Origin: DATHRK01 sp035513295
Lineage (GTDB): Bacteria; Gemmatimonadota; Gemmatimonadetes; Longimicrobiales; RSA9
DNA length: 21,294 nt
Direction: 5' to 3'
NCBI GenBank assembly: GCA_035513295.1
Contig: DATKCH010000070.1
Location: 1-21,294 of the forward strand
Below, piece by piece: positions 18,384-21,294 of the stretch (the first letter of the stretch is position 1; each line of letters starts with the position of its first letter). The notes under the pieces were generated by a model. The model saw nothing but the letters and a program-made list of their open reading frames with translations, ran no database searches and had not been told where the DNA came from. Position numbers and translations under genes: made by a program.

Positions 18384-18788
18384 ATGCACAAGCGCCTGCT
18401 TCTGGCGGTAGGGCTCGATAGCGAGACCTACGCCACCTTGTCGGGTGTCGTGAGCTACAACGATTGGGGTGTGCTTCCAGCTCCCGACGGCTCCCACGCG
18501 TTGCGGCTCGCGGCGAGTCACAAGCCCGATCTCATCGTCACGTACTACAAGTCGAACACGCTGACCGGAACGTCACTTCCGGAGCAGCTCACCCGAGCCG
18601 GCATCGAAACGGGTCCGGTCGTCGCCGTGATCGACCGGGCGTTGCCGAACGTCGTATCCAGGATCCGGCGGATCGGGTGCAACGGCTACGTGGTGCGCCC
18701 GGTGCGATCCGGGGCGCTCAAGCAGCTTATTCTGCGGCTCGCGCCGACACCGACGAAGCGAGCTTCCCTGCCGATCGCGCATACCTGA
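18384..18788 (+). CDS. Degenerate receiver-like (pseudo-response-regulator) domain protein
   Basis: 134 residues; AGGG at 18371-18374 precedes ATG 18384. The alternating hydrophobic strands and helices follow a CheY-like receiver: RLLLAVGLD, HKPDLIVTYY, GPVVAVID, GYVVRPV. Every canonical phosphorylation residue is changed when laid on the neighbouring response regulator. The acidic pair becomes Val-Gly (residues 9-10), the phosphoacceptor Asp becomes Tyr (Y54), the switch Thr becomes Ile (I83) and the Lys becomes Arg (R105). The fold is probably kept but aspartyl phosphorylation is not. It may act by binding a partner. There is no output domain. It ends 32 bases from the end of the opposing response regulator gene. 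Assignment rests on pattern only. Confidence 0.65.
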   Translation: MHKRLLLAVGLDSETYATLSGVVSYNDWGVLPAPDGSHALRLAASHKPDLIVTYYKSNTLTGTSLPEQLTRAGIETGPVVAVIDRALPNVVSRIRRIGCNGYVVRPVRSGALKQLILRLAPTPTKRASLPIAHT

Positions 18789-18820
18789 GCCGCCCGGCGA
18801 GAAGCTTGGACTAGCGTCGG

Positions 18821-19246
18821 CTAGGCTGGCCCGTCCGCCCTGGGGGCAGCAGATGCCTCGCCGTTCTCCAGCCAGCGCTTGACCTTCCGAAACAGGTCGC
18901 GGAAGTCGATCGGCTTTGGAACGAAGTCGTTCGCGCCGGCCTCGAGCGCCCGGCTCCGGGCGCCTTCCATCGCGGTGACGGCGATGATCGGGATCCGGAG
19001 GGAGCGCTCTCGCAACGTGCGGGTCGCGGTGAAGCCGTCCATCGACGGCATCATCATGTCCATCAGGATGATGTCGGGCTCCTCGGACTGCGCCTTGGCC
19101 ACCGCCTGAAGACCGTTCTCGGCGGTGATCACGTAGAACCCCGCCGCCTCGAGCATCAGCCGCATGGCCTCGAGGCTGTCCCGGTGGTCCTCGGCGACGA
19201 GGATACGCCTGCGGCTGGCTCCATGCTGATCGATCGAGCTTTGCAC
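18821..19246 (-). CDS. Single-domain response regulator (CheY-like receiver)
   Basis: The only minus-strand gene. 141 residues from GTG 19246, which has AAAGGAG (plus-strand 19257-19263) ten bases upstream; a TTG at 19324 would add 26 residues before the domain. The receiver is complete: RILVAEDHRDS with the acidic pair E19/D20, IILMDMMMPSMDG with phosphoacceptor D63, IAVTAME with T91, and FVPKPID with K111. It has no DNA-binding or enzymatic output domain, so it probably passes a phosphoryl signal or acts by protein contact. No histidine kinase is in the window. A short Asp/Glu/Ala tail follows. It converges on the degenerate receiver gene and diverges from the 19450 gene. Confidence 0.93.
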   Translation of the reverse strand: MQSSIDQHGASRRRILVAEDHRDSLEAMRLMLEAAGFYVITAENGLQAVAKAQSEEPDIILMDMMMPSMDGFTATRTLRERSLRIPIIAVTAMEGARSRALEAGANDFVPKPIDFRDLFRKVKRWLENGEASAAPRADGPA

Positions 19247-19449
19247 CCGCTGGATACTCCTTTCCACGATCGACCGACGGCGGACGGCAGCCGCCGGAGG
19301 CTCGCTGTCGAGCCGCACTTTCAATGCAAAAAGTTGGCCATCTCCCCATGACTTCGGGCGCCACGGCCCGTAGGTTAGCGGCCACGGACGCGGCCCACGT
19401 CGCCGCGGCCGTTCGATCTCGACGACGATCGTTCACCGGCAGGTAGTCG
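19247..19449. other. Divergent intergenic region
   Basis: About 200 bases between the minus-strand response regulator and the plus-strand unknown gene. It must carry promoters for both, but no strong -35/-10 pair stands out. It includes an A-run near 19328-19332. Confidence 0.4.
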
Positions 19450-19929
19450 ATGAAGGAGACTGGTCGGCAGGGTCCGATCCCGGTCCGGGAGATGATGGCG
19501 CACCTCTCCGGGGGCGGCCGCGCTCCGGATGCCGCCGCGCCCTCGAAGGAGTCCCGGATCGAGCCGGGATCGGCCGAGGTCGCGTTCTCGCATCAGGGCA
19601 CGACGTGGACGGTCCGGGAGGAGGGATCCGCCACCTGGGGCACCGACATCGAAGCGGCGCCGGTCGTGGTCGCCGTGCACTTCTTTCATCCCGACCAGCC
19701 GCAGCGACCCGCGCGAGAGGCGCTACTCCCTCGTGGACGCTTGACCGGCATGCACGACTCGGAGTTGGCGGCGCTCCTCGAGGCTTCCGCGGAAGTGCCG
19801 CCGGAGGGAACGGCGCCGACGCATCGACGTCCGGGTGGCGGGCGCTCCGGCCGGTCGGGCCGCGGCGCGTCGGCGCGCACCAAACGGTCGGACCGCAGGG
19901 GCGGGAGACCGGCGCGCGGGGAAGAGTGA
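19450..19929 (+). CDS. Hypothetical protein with basic Arg/Gly/Ser-rich tail
   Basis: 159 residues from ATG 19450, with AGGTAG at 19441-19446 as a weak binding site. I do not recognise the family. Residues about 40-112 look like a small folded beta-rich domain (VAFSHQGTTWTVREEGSATWG, then PVVVAVHFFHPD, then a Leu/Glu helix LAALLEAS). The final ~35 residues are a disordered Arg/Gly/Ser tail, strongly basic, of the kind that can bind nucleic acid. No signal peptide or membrane helix. The stop TGA 19927-19929 abuts the trpS region: the TrpRS start used here is 44 bases downstream, and an in-frame ATG overlaps the stop by one base. The two are likely one transcription unit. Confidence 0.65.
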   Translation: MKETGRQGPIPVREMMAHLSGGGRAPDAAAPSKESRIEPGSAEVAFSHQGTTWTVREEGSATWGTDIEAAPVVVAVHFFHPDQPQRPAREALLPRGRLTGMHDSELAALLEASAEVPPEGTAPTHRRPGGGRSGRSGRGASARTKRSDRRGGRPARGEE

Positions 19930-19962
19930 TGCCTCCGGAAGCCGGGGGGAGACGCGAGGATG

Positions 19963-19968
19963 AGGAGG
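19963..19968 (+). promoter_or_regulatory. Strong ribosome binding site favouring a TTG start for trpS
   Basis: AGGAGG five bases before TTG 19974. The upstream in-frame ATG 19929 lacks such a site. Confidence 0.55.
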
Positions 19969-19973
19969 CTGAC

Positions 19974-20993
19974 TTGAGCGGCGCCGGCAAGCGCAGGCGA
20001 GTGTTGACGGGCGACCGGCCCACGGGGAGGCTGCACCTGGGACACTGGGTGGGCAGCGTGAGCAATCGCGTCAAGATGCAGGACGAGTACGAGTGCTTCT
20101 TTATCGTGGCCGACCTGCACACCCTCACGACCCGACCCGAGAAGGAAGAGATCGCGAGAATCCCCGGGCACATACGCGAGTTGGTGCTCGACTACCTCGC
20201 CCTCGGCATCGACCCGGATCGGTCCAGGATCTTCGTGCAGTCCGCGATCCCGGAGACCTCCCGCCTGGCCCTCATATTCTCCATGCTGGTGACGCTGCCG
20301 CGGCTGGAGCGGCTCCCGAGCGTCAAAGACATGGCGGCCTCGGCGCAGCTGGACGTCCTGCCCTTCGGGCTCGTCGGCTACCCGGTGTTGCAGGCCGCCG
20401 ACATCCTGCTCCCGCGCGCCGACGTGGTCCCGGTGGGCAGGGACAACGCGGCGCACATCGAGATCACCCGCGAGATCGCGCGCCGATTCAACTACCTGTA
20501 CGGTGAGGTGTTCCCGGAGCCGGACCTGCTCCTGAGCGATGTCGCCACCCTGCCGGGCATCTACGGCAAGCAGAAGATGTCGAAGTCCCTGGGAAACGCG
20601 ATCATGATCTCCGATAGCGCCGACGAGGTCTCCGGCCGGGTGCGCCGCATGTACACGGACCCCGACCGGGTGCGCGCGGACATCCCGGGCCGGGTGGAGG
20701 GCAATCCGGTCTTCCTCTACCACGACGCGTTCAACCCCGACACCGCCGAGGTGGACGATCTGAAGGCGCGCTATCGGGCCGGCACGGTCGGCGACGTGGA
20801 GGTGAAGACGAAGCTCGCCAACGCCATCAACGCATTCCTCGATCCGGTGCGCGAGAGGCGGGCCGAGCTGGCGGGCAGGGAAGGCCTCGTCGATGACATC
20901 CTCGCCCAGGGCAACCGGGCGATGCGCGAGGTCGCCCGGGAAACGATGGAGCGGGTGGAGGACGCGATGGGGCTGACGTACTTTCGCGATTGA
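19974..20993 (+). CDS. trpS: Tryptophan-tRNA ligase
   Basis: Charges tRNA-Trp; class Ic synthetase in the cytoplasm. 339 residues from TTG 19974, the family's usual size; ATG 19929 would give 354. The class I nucleotide site reads VLTGDRPTGRLHLGHWVGS (HIGH variant HLGH), and the second signature reads KQKMSKSLGN. Between them DLHTLTT, GYPVLQAADILLPRADVVPVG and DNAAHIEITREIARRFN follow the tryptophan-site pattern. The C-terminal helical anticodon-binding part ends in MERVEDAMGL. All expected elements are intact. It follows the small unknown gene closely. I saw no leader or T-box. Confidence 0.96.
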   Translation: MSGAGKRRRVLTGDRPTGRLHLGHWVGSVSNRVKMQDEYECFFIVADLHTLTTRPEKEEIARIPGHIRELVLDYLALGIDPDRSRIFVQSAIPETSRLALIFSMLVTLPRLERLPSVKDMAASAQLDVLPFGLVGYPVLQAADILLPRADVVPVGRDNAAHIEITREIARRFNYLYGEVFPEPDLLLSDVATLPGIYGKQKMSKSLGNAIMISDSADEVSGRVRRMYTDPDRVRADIPGRVEGNPVFLYHDAFNPDTAEVDDLKARYRAGTVGDVEVKTKLANAINAFLDPVRERRAELAGREGLVDDILAQGNRAMREVARETMERVEDAMGLTYFRD

Positions 20994-21001
20994 CCTGAAA
21001 C

Positions 21002-21019
21002 CGGCCGCGCGGACGGCCG
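21002..21019 (+). other. GC hairpin after trpS
   Basis: CGGCCG (21002-21007) pairs with CGGCCG (21014-21019) around CGCGGA, seven bases after the trpS stop. It is followed by TAAAA rather than a T-run, so it is at best a weak terminator on the plus strand. Confidence 0.3.
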
Positions 21020-21059
21020 TAAAAGGGGGGGCGCGTTTTCACGGACAAGGGAGCCGGCC

Positions 21060-21294
21060 ATGAACGATTTGGATCTTCTCATTCCCCTCAGCGCCATCAT
21101 CTTCGGGTCTCTGATCTTCCTGATCCCGATAGCGGCGCTGTCGCTGCGGTTCGCCGCCAAACCGCTCGTCGAGGCGCTCACGAGCTGGCGGCAGGCGCAG
21201 GGGGGCGGCGGGGAGCAGCTGCTCGTCGCGAGGGAGCGGATCGCCTTCCTCGAACAGCGCGTGGAGGCGCTCGAGGATCACGTGGGGCGGCTGG
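21060..21294 (+). CDS. Membrane-anchored coiled-coil protein, PspB-like (3' end outside window)
   Basis: ATG 21060 with AAGGGAG at 21047-21053, six bases upstream. The visible 78 codons give a short polar start, a hydrophobic helix at about residues 6-32 (PLSAIIFGSLIFLIPIAALS), a juxtamembrane stretch AAKPLVEALTSWRQAQ, a Gly linker, then a heptad-like coiled coil (RIAFLEQRVEALEDHVGRL). One anchor plus coiled coil is like phage-shock PspB or similar small envelope proteins, but no gene neighbour confirms this. It continues past the window edge, so full length is unknown. Confidence 0.7.
   Translation, partial: MNDLDLLIPLSAIIFGSLIFLIPIAALSLRFAAKPLVEALTSWRQAQGGGGEQLLVARERIAFLEQRVEALEDHVGRL

Noticed and set aside
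21002..21030. A rho-independent terminator after trpS
   Set aside because: The GC hairpin is followed by TAAAAGG, not a T-run, so it is listed only as a weak hairpin.

Overview
This is a high-GC, gene-dense bacterial window. Gene content and protein style (secreted amidohydrolase, M24B peptidase, stand-alone GvpL/GvpF-like gene, PriA, HNH protein, and frequent GTG/TTG starts) suggest a Gemmatimonadota-like bacterium. That placement is inferred from family resemblance, not proven. All genes except one response regulator lie on the + strand. I saw no rRNA, tRNA, CRISPR array, transposase or integrase.

Layout. Positions 1-470 hold the tail of an unidentified gene and a 54-residue single-helix membrane protein resembling the small subunit of NSS-family amino-acid symporters. 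Positions 491-3766 are carB (carbamoyl phosphate synthase large chain). Positions 3767-4140 hold the decayed C-terminal half of a nucleoside-phosphorylase-like (HpnG-like) gene. Positions 4203-9543 are an isoprenoid block: type 2 IPP isomerase, class I HMG-CoA reductase, mevalonate kinase, a mevalonate (di)phosphate decarboxylase and isopentenyl phosphate kinase. Positions 9618-15189 carry a secreted amidohydrolase, a histone-deacetylase-like enzyme, a frameshifted methyltransferase, an M24 peptidase and a GvpL/GvpF-like protein. Positions 15191-18240 hold priA and an HNH nuclease-like gene. Positions 18384-19246 hold a degenerate receiver-like protein facing a canonical single-domain response regulator. 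Positions 19450-20993 hold a small unknown protein and trpS. A membrane-anchored coiled-coil protein starts at 21060 and runs off the end.

The main point of interest is the isoprenoid block. It contains both a decarboxylase of the diphosphomevalonate decarboxylase family and an isopentenyl phosphate kinase, but no phosphomevalonate kinase. The decarboxylase has Ala where classical enzymes have Lys in the Tyr-Trp-Gly-Lys motif. Together these suggest the alternative mevalonate route: mevalonate to mevalonate 5-phosphate, then to isopentenyl phosphate, then to IPP. That route is known from haloarchaea and Roseiflexus-type Chloroflexi. The first four genes are linked by three identical 4-base GTGA start/stop overlaps. 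The kinase gene sits apart, behind a 70-base gap with an 18-bp near-perfect palindrome and a possible promoter.

Two genes, the HpnG-like remnant and the methyltransferase, break in the same direction at short alternating CG tracts. This means either real decay or single-base sequencing losses, and it should be settled before calling either one dead.
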